This document shows, in pieces, positions 26,065 through 38,121 of a stretch of DNA of 64,000 bases; the stretch's first letter is position 1, and every line of letters starts with the position of its first letter. The notes beneath the pieces are model-generated. The model was not told where the DNA came from. It did no database searches and saw only the letters and a program-made list of their open reading frames with translations. The translations under genes were made by a program, and so were the position numbers. This DNA comes from an uncultured Mucilaginibacter sp. (GTDB taxonomy: Bacteria > Bacteroidota > Bacteroidia > Sphingobacteriales > Sphingobacteriaceae): positions 1 through 64,000 of the forward strand of contig CAJYJH010000068.1 in assembly GCA_913775265.1 (NCBI GenBank), in the 5' to 3' direction.

Positions 26065-27258
26065 TTATTGTTGCTTTGGTTTTTCGCCTTGTTTACCGGA
26101 TGCAGCTCCGCTGCCCTGGGCTCCGCCAGCACCGGCCGAACCCTGAGCACCCTGTGCGGGCGGCATACCTAATGTAATTTTGCCGCCATCGCGCAAACGC
26201 TGGAAACCTTCAGTAATTACCTTTTGTCCCTCTTTAAGCCCCGAGGTAACAATCACATTCTCCTGTACGCGTGGGCCTAAAGTGATTTTTTGCTGTTTAG
26301 CAATGGTGTCTTGCGCTAAAAACACAAAGTACTCTCCCATTTGCTCGGTAACTGCTTTGTATGGTATCTGAATTTTCCGTCCGGATTCATCATTCAATAC
26401 GTTTAACACAGCACTCATGCCGTCGCGCAGGCTATCCTGAGGATTAGCAAATTTTATACGGATTTTAACCGTACCTGTTAAGTTATTTACCCCTCGGTCG
26501 ATGGCATAAATAGTACCCGCTTGATTGTACATTTTGCCATCACTCAGTTTAAGCCTGAACGTTGAATCGGTAGTATGGCGCTGTAAACGATAAAAACGGT
26601 CGATATCCTGCTCGTTAACCACAAAATCGGCTCCGATAGGACGCTCACTGGAAATGGTATTCAAAATGGTAGTGCCCGGACTAACCTGCGATCCCAACCT
26701 TACCTGTGATATACCAATGCGCCCGGTAAACGGTGCCCTGATTTGAGAGTATGATAAATTAGTACGTGCTGTAGCTACACCTGCCCTGGCCACTTGTACT
26801 TGTGCCTTGTTAGTAGCCAAAGTAGCAATTGCCTGATCATAAGTTTGACGCGCAACAGCATCTTGTTTCAAAAGGAATGTATAACGGTCTGCATCTTTTT
26901 GCGCTTTCACTAAATTAGCTTCAGCGCTGGCCAGGTTAGCCAAGGCTTGTTGGTAAGCAGCCTCGTAGGTACGGCGATCTATTTCGTAAAGCAATTTCCC
27001 TTTCGGTACAATTTCGCCCTCTTTAAAGTAAATACCGGTGATAAATCCCGTAACCTGCGCCCGTAATTCTACACTATTGAGGGCTACAATCGTTGCCTGG
27101 TATTTATCGTAATAGGTAGAGTATTCTATTTTAGCCTCGGTTACGTTTACCGGAGTGGCTGGTGGTGCGGCCGCGGCCGCATTCTTTTCTTTGCTTTTAC
27201 AACCTGCCCACAACAGCAAGGCTAAAGAGAAAATTGATAAGGTATATCTCGTTTTCAT
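26065..27258 (-). CDS. RND efflux periplasmic adaptor (MFP)
   Basis: The 397-residue lipoprotein signal ends LLLWAGC (Cys19). The mature part has the lipoyl-like half motifs (VELRAQVTGFITGIYFKEGEIVPKG ... IRAPFTGRIGISQVRLGSQVSPG), a coiled-coil hairpin with many Ala/Gln residues between them, then a beta-barrel and membrane-proximal domain. The C-terminal 30 residues are Gly/Ala/Gln-rich (GAQGSAGAGGAQGSG), apparently unstructured. It sits 101 nt upstream of the pump and joins it to the TolC-like channel. Confidence 0.95.
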   Translation of the reverse strand: MKTRYTLSIFSLALLLWAGCKSKEKNAAAAAPPATPVNVTEAKIEYSTYYDKYQATIVALNSVELRAQVTGFITGIYFKEGEIVPKGKLLYEIDRRTYEAAYQQALANLASAEANLVKAQKDADRYTFLLKQDAVARQTYDQAIATLATNKAQVQVARAGVATARTNLSYSQIRAPFTGRIGISQVRLGSQVSPGTTILNTISSERPIGADFVVNEQDIDRFYRLQRHTTDSTFRLKLSDGKMYNQAGTIYAIDRGVNNLTGTVKIRIKFANPQDSLRDGMSAVLNVLNDESGRKIQIPYKAVTEQMGEYFVFLAQDTIAKQQKITLGPRVQENVIVTSGLKEGQKVITEGFQRLRDGGKITLGMPPAQGAQGSAGAGGAQGSGAASGKQGEKPKQQ

Positions 27259-27270
27259 ATTGATGTTCTG

Positions 27271-28740
27271 TTATTGTACCGGTAATGTACCCAGCGCCCT
27301 TTGAAGATCTATTTTGCTTGATAGCAATTGGAATAATGCATTATAATAATTAAGCTGTGCCGTACGCAAATCGGTTTGGGCTACAATTAAATCCAGATAG
27401 GTTTTTACGCCTTCGCGGTATTGCAGGCTTACCACGTTATATACATCTTGTGCTAAAGTCACGTTTTCGCCTATAAAGCGATAATTGCTGAAATTACTTT
27501 TGTAGTTGGCCAAGGCCTGCACATACTCAGTGTTGATAGAGTTACGGGTATTCTCAATATCCAGATCAACACGTTTTACCTGCAGTTTTGCCTTGCTCAA
27601 ATTCTGCAGGCGGCGGGTACCCTGAAAAATAGGCAGGTTAAGACTCAAGCCAACCAGCGCCGTCGGAAAGGCGTCACGATATAAGCTCGAAAACTTATCA
27701 TTAAAATAAAGCAGGTTATATGAGCCAATGGCAGAAAGCGATGGCAGAAAGCCATAACGATAATAGCTAACATTAACTTCTTGCAGGTTACGCTGCGTTT
27801 GGAGTAAACTATATTCGATACGATTATTAAAATTGAGTATCTGGTTAGTATCGATGGCAATTTCGCGCTGTAACCGAGTCGAGTCATATACCACATTCAG
27901 CGGTCGTTGAGGCAAATATCCCATTTGCTGCTTTAAATAGGCCAGTCGGCTGTTTACTGCTTCCTGCAATTGCTTGCGCGATGCCAGCGAGTTGTTTAAA
28001 GCAATAGTAGCCTGACGGGCATCAATTTTATCAGTAACGCCAGCCTGGTACCGGGCTGTTGCATCTTTTAAGTTACGGCGCAGGCGGGCAATGTCCTGAT
28101 TGGTAATATCTAATTGTCGCTGAGAAAGCAAAACATCAAAAAATGCCTTGCTCACATTGGATACTACGTCAATCTTTACACTTTGCGTATTTTGCTTATA
28201 GTAACGTCTTGAGAACTTCGAAGCTTTAGAGGCTTGCAAAACTTCATTATTATAAATGACCTGACTGGCCTGTAATCCTAACGAAGACACGTTATCAGCC
28301 AAAGCCAATGCACCGCCACCAGCAGCACCACCTACCCCTCCAGCTCCGGTGCCGGTTCCTGTTCCGGTACCACCAGTGCCAGGTACTGTTCCTGTTCCGC
28401 CTGTACCGGTACCAGTTCCACTCCCAACACCCGTCCCGGTGCCAGTACCGATTCCTGTGTTACCGGTTCCGGACACAATAGTAGCACGCTCCAGGTAATG
28501 CTGGAAACTGCCTGAAGAGTTAATTTGCGGAAGCCAGGATGATAAACTGATGCGAATATCACGCTCGTTGATATTTTCATCGATGTTTGCCTGTTTAACT
28601 GCGGGTTGATTGCGCAGAGCAAAGTCAATACATTGCTGCAAGGTAAGTGTACCCAAAGTATCGCGTGCGGTTTGGGCTGATACAGTAGCAGGCAATATAA
28701 AAAACGATAGTATGGTAAATTGCCAAATATATTTTTTCAT
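27271..28740 (-). CDS. TolC-family outer-membrane channel with Gly/Thr repeat loop
   Basis: The outer-membrane factor of the tripartite pump, 489 residues from the ATG at 28740, with signal peptide ending ATVSAQ and two TolC repeats (TLQQCIDFALRNQPAVKQA; QTDLRTAQLNYYNALFQLLSSKIDLQRALG). Residues 91-143 are almost entirely Gly and Thr in a GT/GTG pattern. This lies between LPQINSSGSFQHYLE and VSSLGLQASQVIY, which correspond to strands S1 and S2, so the insert falls in the first extracellular loop of the barrel. The gene leads the operon, 12 nt before the adaptor gene. An upstream GTG/ATG at 28752 is possible. Confidence 0.93.
   Translation of the reverse strand: MKKYIWQFTILSFFILPATVSAQTARDTLGTLTLQQCIDFALRNQPAVKQANIDENINERDIRISLSSWLPQINSSGSFQHYLERATIVSGTGNTGIGTGTGTGVGSGTGTGTGGTGTVPGTGGTGTGTGTGAGGVGGAAGGGALALADNVSSLGLQASQVIYNNEVLQASKASKFSRRYYKQNTQSVKIDVVSNVSKAFFDVLLSQRQLDITNQDIARLRRNLKDATARYQAGVTDKIDARQATIALNNSLASRKQLQEAVNSRLAYLKQQMGYLPQRPLNVVYDSTRLQREIAIDTNQILNFNNRIEYSLLQTQRNLQEVNVSYYRYGFLPSLSAIGSYNLLYFNDKFSSLYRDAFPTALVGLSLNLPIFQGTRRLQNLSKAKLQVKRVDLDIENTRNSINTEYVQALANYKSNFSNYRFIGENVTLAQDVYNVVSLQYREGVKTYLDLIVAQTDLRTAQLNYYNALFQLLSSKIDLQRALGTLPVQ
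28312..28470 (-). repeat. Gly/Thr-coding low-complexity repeat inside the TolC-like gene
   Basis: About 53 codons of mainly GGN and ACN, with recurrent GGTACCGGT-like units on one strand or the other. It is in frame, so it makes a repetitive peptide rather than breaking the gene. Such tracts often vary in length between strains by slippage or recombination. Confidence 0.75.
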
Positions 28741-31428
<2,688 letters not shown>

Positions 31429-31432
<4 letters not shown>

Positions 31433-32412
31433 GCGAAAGGGTATTAATTACCGGTGCAAGTGGCTTTGTAGGTTTCCATTTAATTGAAGCGGCTTTAAAG
31501 AACGGACTGGAGGTATTTGCTGCTGTACGCAAAAGCAGTAAAACCGATCATCTTAAAAACCTTAACGTACAGTACGCCTACAGTAATTTTAACAGCGTTG
31601 AAGCACTACAGGCGGAAATTGAACAAAATAAATACGATTACATTATACACGCTGCGGGCGTTACCAAAGCTAACTCAGCGGCAGATTATGATGCAATAAA
31701 TACTACTTATACCATAAACCTGGCTAAGGCAGCGGTAGCGTCAGGCCGGATTAAAAAATTTGTTTTTGTAAGCAGCCTGGCAGCGGTTGGTCCATTAACC
31801 ACCGTTGAGGGCATTTTGAACGAAGACAACCCACAACTACCTGTTACAGCGTACGGGCATAGCAAAAAACGGGCGGAAGAAGCGCTAAAAAGTATAACAG
31901 CGCTCAACTATGTGATTCTACGCCCTACGGCAGTATATGGTCCGCGCGATAAGGATATCCTGATTGTACTGAAACAGTTTGCCGGCAGGTTTGAGCCGTA
32001 CATTGGTAAGATTGACCAGTACCTGAGTTTCATTTACGTTAAAGATTTAGCGCAGGCTTGTATTTTGGCTTTAACTAAAGGACATCAAACTGCTTACCTG
32101 ATTTCGGACGGTAAAAGATACAACCGGTACGAATTGGCGAATATCACTAAACGCTTGCTTAATGTAACTACCTTAAAAATACATTTACCTGTTGGGTTGG
32201 TTAGAGTTATTGCAGGCCTGGCCGAAAGCGTAAGCCGGGTTACTAAAAAACCATCAGCATTAAATGTAGAAAAGTTAAATGAGCTCACCGCTGTTAATTG
32301 GATTTGCAGTATTGAGAAAGCGCAGCGTGAGTTGAGCTTTACACCGCAGTATGACCTTAACAGGGGGCTTGAAGAAACGCTCAATTGGTATAAAGAACAT
32401 AAGTGGCTATAA
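31429..32412 (+). CDS. NAD(P)-dependent epimerase/reductase, CerR-like
   Basis: An extended SDR of 327 residues. The Rossmann start is VLITGASGFVGFHLIEAA, followed by VFVSSLAAVGP and the active-site Tyr/Lys in YGHSKKRAEEAL, then LRPTAVYGPRD. Related proteins in bacterial sphingolipid operons reduce the 3-oxo group of the ceramide (CerR). The tight overlap with the GNAT gene and with spt upstream supports this. A sugar-epimerase role cannot be excluded from sequence alone. It closes the first unit and is followed by a strong terminator. Confidence 0.85.
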
Positions 32413-32455
32413 ATTTATCCCTTGCTTAGAGAGCAAGGGATAAATTTTTATTTAT
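32411..32455 (+). terminator. Terminator after the spt-GNAT-reductase unit
   Basis: Perfect 16-bp stem (AAATTTATCCCTTGCT and complement), 5-nt loop, then TTATTTATTT. It starts within the stop codon region of the reductase gene. Confidence 0.82.
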
Positions 32456-32565
32456 TTACGAAAACGATTAAGTAAATAAATATTTCAATATACTTGCAAA
32501 AACAAAATTTACTTTTCTTAAATCGATCGAGATCGATGCAGTGACACAAATACAATAGAAAACAA

Positions 32566-33888
32566 ATGGAGAACAATGTTAAACCTGCCAACGGCAAGCT
32601 GGGTATATTAATTCCGGGATTGGGTGCTGTTGCCACTACACTTATTGCCGGGGTTGAAGCCGTAAACAAAGGCTTGTCTAAACCAATTGGTGCGCTTACC
32701 CAAATGGGCAATATCCGTTTAGGCAAAAGAACCGAAAACCGATATCCTAAAATTAAAGAGTTTGTACCCTTAGCCGACTTAAATGATATTGTTTGGGGAG
32801 GTTGGGATGTTTATTCGGACAACGTATACGAAGCTGCTGTTAATGCCGAGGTTTTGGAATCGCGCTTACTGGATTCGGTAAAAGCCGAGCTGGAAGCTAT
32901 TAAACCTATGAAAGCGGCTTTTGATAAAAACTACGCTAAAAACCTCGACGGCACTCACGTTAAAACCGGCACTCGCTTAGATATGGCTAATGAGCTGATG
33001 GAAGACATCAAAAACTTCCAGGAGCAAAATGGATTAGACCGTATAGTAGTTTTATGGTGCGGATCTACTGAAGTATACTTTGAAGAGTCGGAAGTGCACC
33101 AGGATATTGTAGCTTTTGAGCGCGGATTGGCTAATGACGACAAACTGATTGCACCAAGTATGCTGTATGCTTATGCTGCCTTAAAATTAGGTGTACCTTT
33201 TGTAAACGGCGCCCCTAACTTAACCGTTGATATTCCAGCTTTGGTTGAACTGGCCAAATACACCGACACCCCTATTGCCGGTAAAGATTTTAAGACTGGT
33301 CAGACTTTGATGAAAACTATCGTAGCACCCGGCTTAGCTGCTCGGGCTTTGGGCGTAAACGGATGGTTCTCGACCAATATTTTGGGCAATCGCGATGGCT
33401 ACGTTTTAGATGATCCGGATAACTTTAAAACCAAAGAGGTATCAAAACTGAGCGTGTTGGAAGAAATTTTCAAACCTGAATCTAACCCCGATTTGTATGG
33501 CGACATGTATCACAAGGTACGTATCAACTACTATCCTCCGCACGGCGATAGCAAAGAGAGCTGGGACAACATTGACATCTTCGGCTGGTTAGGTTACAAA
33601 ATGCAGATTAAAATCAATTTTTTGTGCCGCGATTCAATTTTAGCTGCACCGGTTGCTTTGGATTTGGCACTATTTATCGATTTGGCCAAACGCGCGGGTA
33701 TGAGCGGCATACAGGAGTGGTTGTCATTCTATTTAAAGTCGCCGCAAACTGCACCAGGATTAGCCCCGGAGCACGATATATTTAAACAACTAACCAAATT
33801 ACAAAATACTTTGCGCCACATGATGGGCGAAGATTTAATCACGCACCTGGGCTTGGATTATTACCAGGATGTAGTTGATGCGATGTAA
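32566..33888 (+). CDS. ino1: Myo-inositol-1-phosphate synthase
   Basis: The 440-residue protein turns glucose 6-phosphate into L-myo-inositol 1-phosphate with tightly bound NAD. The Rossmann motif LIPGLGAVATTLIAGVEA and the family blocks VVLWCGSTEVYF, GVPFVNGAPNLTVDIPAL, GKDFKTGQTLMKTIVAPGLA and NILGNRDGYVL are present. It is monocistronic, between two terminators, in the middle of the sphingolipid and inositol-lipid genes, and provides the head group for the CDP-alcohol transferase downstream. Confidence 0.96.
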   Translation: MENNVKPANGKLGILIPGLGAVATTLIAGVEAVNKGLSKPIGALTQMGNIRLGKRTENRYPKIKEFVPLADLNDIVWGGWDVYSDNVYEAAVNAEVLESRLLDSVKAELEAIKPMKAAFDKNYAKNLDGTHVKTGTRLDMANELMEDIKNFQEQNGLDRIVVLWCGSTEVYFEESEVHQDIVAFERGLANDDKLIAPSMLYAYAALKLGVPFVNGAPNLTVDIPALVELAKYTDTPIAGKDFKTGQTLMKTIVAPGLAARALGVNGWFSTNILGNRDGYVLDDPDNFKTKEVSKLSVLEEIFKPESNPDLYGDMYHKVRINYYPPHGDSKESWDNIDIFGWLGYKMQIKINFLCRDSILAAPVALDLALFIDLAKRAGMSGIQEWLSFYLKSPQTAPGLAPEHDIFKQLTKLQNTLRHMMGEDLITHLGLDYYQDVVDAM

Positions 33889-33914
33889 CTCCTACCTAAA
33901 CCTATCACAATGAC

Positions 33915-33942
33915 AAACCGCTGCAAACACAGCGGTTTTTTT
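33915..33942 (+). terminator. Terminator after ino1
   Basis: Perfect 9-bp stem AAACCGCTG / CAGCGGTTT with a 6-nt loop, running directly into a T tract. Confidence 0.85.
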
Positions 33943-34205
33943 ATTGTTGAATGCCTCGTTAGTATTTAATCATTTGATTAACTTTTTACTTTTCGAAAAC
34001 AAGAAGTAAGCGTTTAAATAACTATTTTTGTAATGAAACGCACGGGCTAATAAGTTAATGATAAGCGTAACATACTTTATTTAGTAACGTCTTAGCTAAA
34101 ATATAATTTGTTAAAGCAGCAAGTTGGCACAATACACCCACCAGTAATTTACGTTAATAACGATTAATGATACCAGCTGCAAGCTATATTTTAACTACCC
34201 GATCA

Positions 34206-36764
34206 ATGCGCCCTACTCGTTACTATAAGGTTTTTTTCACTTTTGTATTCCTGCTATGCAGTAGTATAGTGACATTTGCGCAAAATACAGTAATTACGGG
34301 TACAGTAACAGATGCAGCAGGCAATCGCCCTTTAAGTTATGTAACTGTAGCTTTTCCGGGCACGAGTATCGGTGCCAATACCAATGAGCAGGGAAAATAT
34401 AAGCTGTCAACCTCTAATACTTCATACAATAAATTACAGATATCATTCATTGGTTATAAAACAGTAACCGTCAATATTATTCCGGGTAAGGAGCAAACGG
34501 TAGACGTAAAGCTCAGGCCGGAGAGCACCGAACTTAACGCTGTAACCATACAATCAGGCAAAAAAAAGAAATATACCAACAAAGATAATCCGGCGGTAGA
34601 ACTCATCAGGAAGGTTATAGCCAACAAAGACAAAAACAGGCCGGAGAACTATAATTATATTGAATACAAAGGTTACGAACGTTTAAACTTTTCGTTCGTC
34701 AACGTATCTGCCGGCTTTAGCGACCGGAAATTGTTTCGCAAATACAAGTTTCTGCTCGACAACCGTGATACAACGAGCTCGCCCGGCAAAAATCTGTTAC
34801 CTATTTATCTCACCGAAAAAGTATACAATTACTATTACAGCAAAGCCCCGGAACGGCGCAAAACCAAAGTATTAGGCGAAAAGAGCGTTAACTTCGGAAG
34901 TTTTATTGACAGCGAGGGCATAGGTGTATATTTTAAGCACCTTTATCAGGATGTAGATATTTACGCTAATAGTGCACTGTTGGTAACCAACGAATTTTTG
35001 AGTCCTATCTCGGATAATGCTCCGTCCAACTATAAGTTTTTTATTACTGATACAGTAGTAGTTGACGGTACTAAGCTGGTAGAACTGAGTTTTACCCCCC
35101 GTAATACCAACGACATATTATACGAGGGTAATATCTTTATCACTTTAGATGGCAACTATGCCGTTCAAAAAGCCGAACTCACGCTTAATCGCAAAATTAA
35201 CCTGAACTGGGTTAAGGAGATGCACATTAACCTTGACTTTGCAAAAAGCTCGGATGGCCGCTACCATTTAAGTAAGAGCAGAACCACGGCAGATTTCGGC
35301 GTTACTAAAAATCAGGACAAGGGGCTCTTCGGTCAGCGTTACCTGGTGTATGATGACTATAAAATAAACGTACCGCGCGCCGACAGTACCTATGCAAATC
35401 CTAATGAGCTTGTAGCTGATGAAGTAAAACATCGCAGCAATGATTTTTGGACAAAAAACAGGCTGGACACCTTAAGCAAAGCAGAAGCGCAGGTTTATGA
35501 AAACGTAGACAGCCTCAGAAAAATGAAATCTTACCGCACCACGGTAGATATTGCGCAATTGCTTCTCTTTGGGTACAAAACATTCGGCCCGGTAGATGTT
35601 GGTCCGGCTAATGCCTTTTACAGCTTTAACCCGGTTGAAGGTTTCAGGCTCAGGGTTGGCGGCCGTACCAATATTGATTTTAGCAAACGCATGATGTTTG
35701 AAACTTATGCAGCGTATGGCTTTAAAGATCAGAAGTGGAAGTACTTTTTAAGCGGCTTATATTCATTTAATAAAAATTGGACGTATCGTTTTCCGCAGCA
35801 TTATATTAAAGCCAGCTTTCAGCGCGATACCCGCATTCCGGGCCAGGAACTGCTGTTTTTACGCGAAGACAACTTCCTGCTATCCTTTAAACGGGGCAAT
35901 AACGACAAGTACCTGTATAATGATAATTACCGGATTGATTATGTTAAGGAATTTACCAATCGGTTGTCTATCTCGGCTGGCTTACGGCGTTTAACGCAAT
36001 CTCCGGCAGGTTCACTATACTTTATCAACCAGTTTAATGGTTTGCGTAACCAAGTGAACAGCCTTACCACGTCCGAGGCTAACTTTCAGTTACGCTATGC
36101 CCCGCACGAAGAATTTATACAGGGTAAAGTTTTTCGTAAATCCTTTATCAACAAATACCCGATCATCACCCTTAATTACACTGCCGGTTTAAAAAATGTA
36201 TTAGGCGGCGAGTATAATTACAACAAAGTATCGCTCAATATCTACAAACACTTTTTTATGAAAAAGCTGGGTGAGGCTGATGTTTGGGTAGAGGGTGGCA
36301 ACACTTTTGGCCAGGTACCCTACCCGCTGCTTACCATACACCGGGCCAACCAGACTTTTGCATACGATCCGATCTCCTATAACCTGATGAACTTTTTAGA
36401 GTTTGTGAGCGATCATTATGCCAGCATCAACATTGATCAGCATTTCCACGGGTTATTGTTTAATCGTATCCCGTTACTTAAGGCGCTAAAATGGCGGGAG
36501 GTTGCTTCAGTTAAATCGCTTTGGGGCGGGGTAAGAAACGAAAACAATCCCTCATTGCATCCATATTTATACGAGTTTCCGAAAGAAGCCAACGGTGCCC
36601 CTATTACTTACAGCTTGGGCAGCAAGCCTTATGTAGAGGGCAGTGTAGGCATCGAGAATATTTTTAAAGTGATGAGGATAGATCTGGTTAAACGTTTTAA
36701 CTATTTGGACCATCCAAACATTGCCGACTGGGGAATTAGAACCCGGTTCCAATTTATTTTTTAA
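34206..36764 (+). CDS. DUF5686/carboxypeptidase-regulatory-like outer-membrane protein
   Basis: An 852-residue exported protein. The signal peptide ends SSIVTFAQ. A CarboxypepD_reg-like domain follows (VITGTVTDAAGNRPLSYVTVAF ... LQISFIGYKTVTVNI), then the DUF5686 region, which here ends in aromatic-rich strands up to a final RTRFQFIF, as in outer-membrane barrels. I start at 34206 because that Met opens the signal peptide; 34167 would add 13 residues. It heads the third unit of the inositol-lipid locus, 34 nt before the phosphatidyltransferase gene. A role in placing or sensing lipids in the outer membrane is possible but unproven. Confidence 0.85.
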   Translation: MRPTRYYKVFFTFVFLLCSSIVTFAQNTVITGTVTDAAGNRPLSYVTVAFPGTSIGANTNEQGKYKLSTSNTSYNKLQISFIGYKTVTVNIIPGKEQTVDVKLRPESTELNAVTIQSGKKKKYTNKDNPAVELIRKVIANKDKNRPENYNYIEYKGYERLNFSFVNVSAGFSDRKLFRKYKFLLDNRDTTSSPGKNLLPIYLTEKVYNYYYSKAPERRKTKVLGEKSVNFGSFIDSEGIGVYFKHLYQDVDIYANSALLVTNEFLSPISDNAPSNYKFFITDTVVVDGTKLVELSFTPRNTNDILYEGNIFITLDGNYAVQKAELTLNRKINLNWVKEMHINLDFAKSSDGRYHLSKSRTTADFGVTKNQDKGLFGQRYLVYDDYKINVPRADSTYANPNELVADEVKHRSNDFWTKNRLDTLSKAEAQVYENVDSLRKMKSYRTTVDIAQLLLFGYKTFGPVDVGPANAFYSFNPVEGFRLRVGGRTNIDFSKRMMFETYAAYGFKDQKWKYFLSGLYSFNKNWTYRFPQHYIKASFQRDTRIPGQELLFLREDNFLLSFKRGNNDKYLYNDNYRIDYVKEFTNRLSISAGLRRLTQSPAGSLYFINQFNGLRNQVNSLTTSEANFQLRYAPHEEFIQGKVFRKSFINKYPIITLNYTAGLKNVLGGEYNYNKVSLNIYKHFFMKKLGEADVWVEGGNTFGQVPYPLLTIHRANQTFAYDPISYNLMNFLEFVSDHYASINIDQHFHGLLFNRIPLLKALKWREVASVKSLWGGVRNENNPSLHPYLYEFPKEANGAPITYSLGSKPYVEGSVGIENIFKVMRIDLVKRFNYLDHPNIADWGIRTRFQFIF

Positions 36765-36798
36765 TTAATTTAGCACAAATTTTACTATAATTTATTAC

Positions 36799-37524
36799 AT
36801 GGCACATCAAACCTCATTACGCACCAACCTCCAGTTAGGTATTTACCGGGTGATTGATCCGTTTGTTAAGGTATTGATAAAAGTAGGGTTAACGCCCAAT
36901 GCAGTTACACTGATTGGCTTTATCCTGAATTTGGGCGTGGCCGGCATATTTATATGGGGTGCCGAAGAAGGCACCCGCGACGATTTATCTGAAGTAGCCT
37001 GGGCAGGCGGACTGATCTTGTTTGCCGGTCTGTTTGACATGCTCGACGGACAAGTAGCACGTTTAGGTAACATGAAATCGGTTTTCGGCGCCTTATTCGA
37101 TTCTGTACTCGACCGCTACAGCGAGCTGATCATGTTTTTGGGTATCTGCTATTATTTGGTAGCCAATCACTATTTCTTGAGTTCCATATTTGCCTTTATA
37201 GCCTTAATAGGTTCCATGATGGTGAGCTACGTGCGTGCACGTGCTGAAGGCTTAGGCATTGAGTGCAAAGGCGGCCTAATGCAACGGCCAGAACGCGTGG
37301 TTACCATTGGCCTATGCGCTTTGTTATGCGGTATTACCTCTAACTATATAGGTGGCAACTACAAGTTATACGTTCCGGGTATTCCTTACCACGTTTTCGA
37401 AACCATGTCGCTGTTTACTGTGCCTATTACCATTTTGGCTATACTGACCAACATTACAGCCTTTAAGCGCTTAATGGACGCTAAGAAAAGTTTGCTTGAG
37501 ATTGAAAACGGAGAGAATAACTAA
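36799..37524 (+). CDS. CDP-alcohol phosphatidyltransferase, candidate phosphatidylinositol(-phosphate) synthase
   Basis: A 241-residue membrane protein with the full CDP-alcohol phosphotransferase signature: DMLDGQVAR, 8 residues, Gly, 3 residues, Asp, 3 residues, Asp (ending FDSVLDR). About six helices surround it. With inositol-1-phosphate synthase two genes away, the likely acceptor is inositol 1-phosphate or inositol and the donor CDP-diacylglycerol. The product would feed the Aur1-like enzyme three genes later. A phosphatidylglycerophosphate synthase role is less likely in this context. Confidence 0.85.
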   Translation: MAHQTSLRTNLQLGIYRVIDPFVKVLIKVGLTPNAVTLIGFILNLGVAGIFIWGAEEGTRDDLSEVAWAGGLILFAGLFDMLDGQVARLGNMKSVFGALFDSVLDRYSELIMFLGICYYLVANHYFLSSIFAFIALIGSMMVSYVRARAEGLGIECKGGLMQRPERVVTIGLCALLCGITSNYIGGNYKLYVPGIPYHVFETMSLFTVPITILAILTNITAFKRLMDAKKSLLEIENGENN

Positions 37525-37527
37525 ATA

Positions 37528-38115
37528 ATGAAGATCAGATTATTAAATATATTGACTGCTTTTGCTTTACTGGTGATTATGCCGGCTGCAGCAAAGGCAA
37601 ATGAACCTACACCAGCCGATACAACCAAAAACTTGTATCAGATGCCGGGCAATCCTTACCAGGCATTACCGGCCAATGTGAGCCGCTTGTTTTATGTACA
37701 GCGCACCCCCAACGCTAACACTATTGTTTACGAATTAAACTTAGATGATAAGGGGCAGCCAGATGCCGACGAGCCGGTTCATGCTTACTGGATACGCTAC
37801 ACTGAGGGTGGCAAAAAAGCTGACTTAAACTTTATCCAACGCAAATTTGCTTACGGGCTTACTTCGAAAGCACTGGGTAACGGTAAATATGATATCAGAT
37901 TTGTGTCATACAAGAAATTTCCGCTGACGCTGATGAAAGGTGCTGACGGAAAATATCATATCTTCGCAACAATTTCGCAAAGGCAGTTTATAGTTAACCG
38001 AGTTTTCGTTAGAATTGAAGGAGGATCGTTCTGGGTTCCCAACGTTCGTTTTGTGGAATTTAAAGGAACGGATCCGGCTACTGGTAAAGAAGTTACTGAA
38101 CGTTTCAAACCCTGA
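37528..38115 (+). CDS. DUF4833-type secreted protein
   Basis: The 195-residue protein has a signal peptide (ILTAFALLVIMPAAAKA), then a globular part with LFYVQRTPNANTIVYELN, VHAYWIRYTEGGKKADLNFIQRKFAYGL and a final VPNVRFVEFKG. I recognise it as DUF4833, a family that recurs in Bacteroidota inositol-lipid clusters. It has a three-base gap after the phosphatidyltransferase gene and a short gap before the hydroxylase gene. Function is unknown; a periplasmic lipid-handling or lipid-phosphate step is conceivable. Confidence 0.75.
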   Translation: MKIRLLNILTAFALLVIMPAAAKANEPTPADTTKNLYQMPGNPYQALPANVSRLFYVQRTPNANTIVYELNLDDKGQPDADEPVHAYWIRYTEGGKKADLNFIQRKFAYGLTSKALGNGKYDIRFVSYKKFPLTLMKGADGKYHIFATISQRQFIVNRVFVRIEGGSFWVPNVRFVEFKGTDPATGKEVTERFKP

Positions 38116-38121
38116 TTAGTG

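Noticed and set aside
28312..28470. Possible CRISPR or tandem DNA repeat array
   Set aside because: The periodic pattern is short, in frame and encodes a Gly/Thr peptide inside the TolC-like gene; there are no spacers or cas genes.
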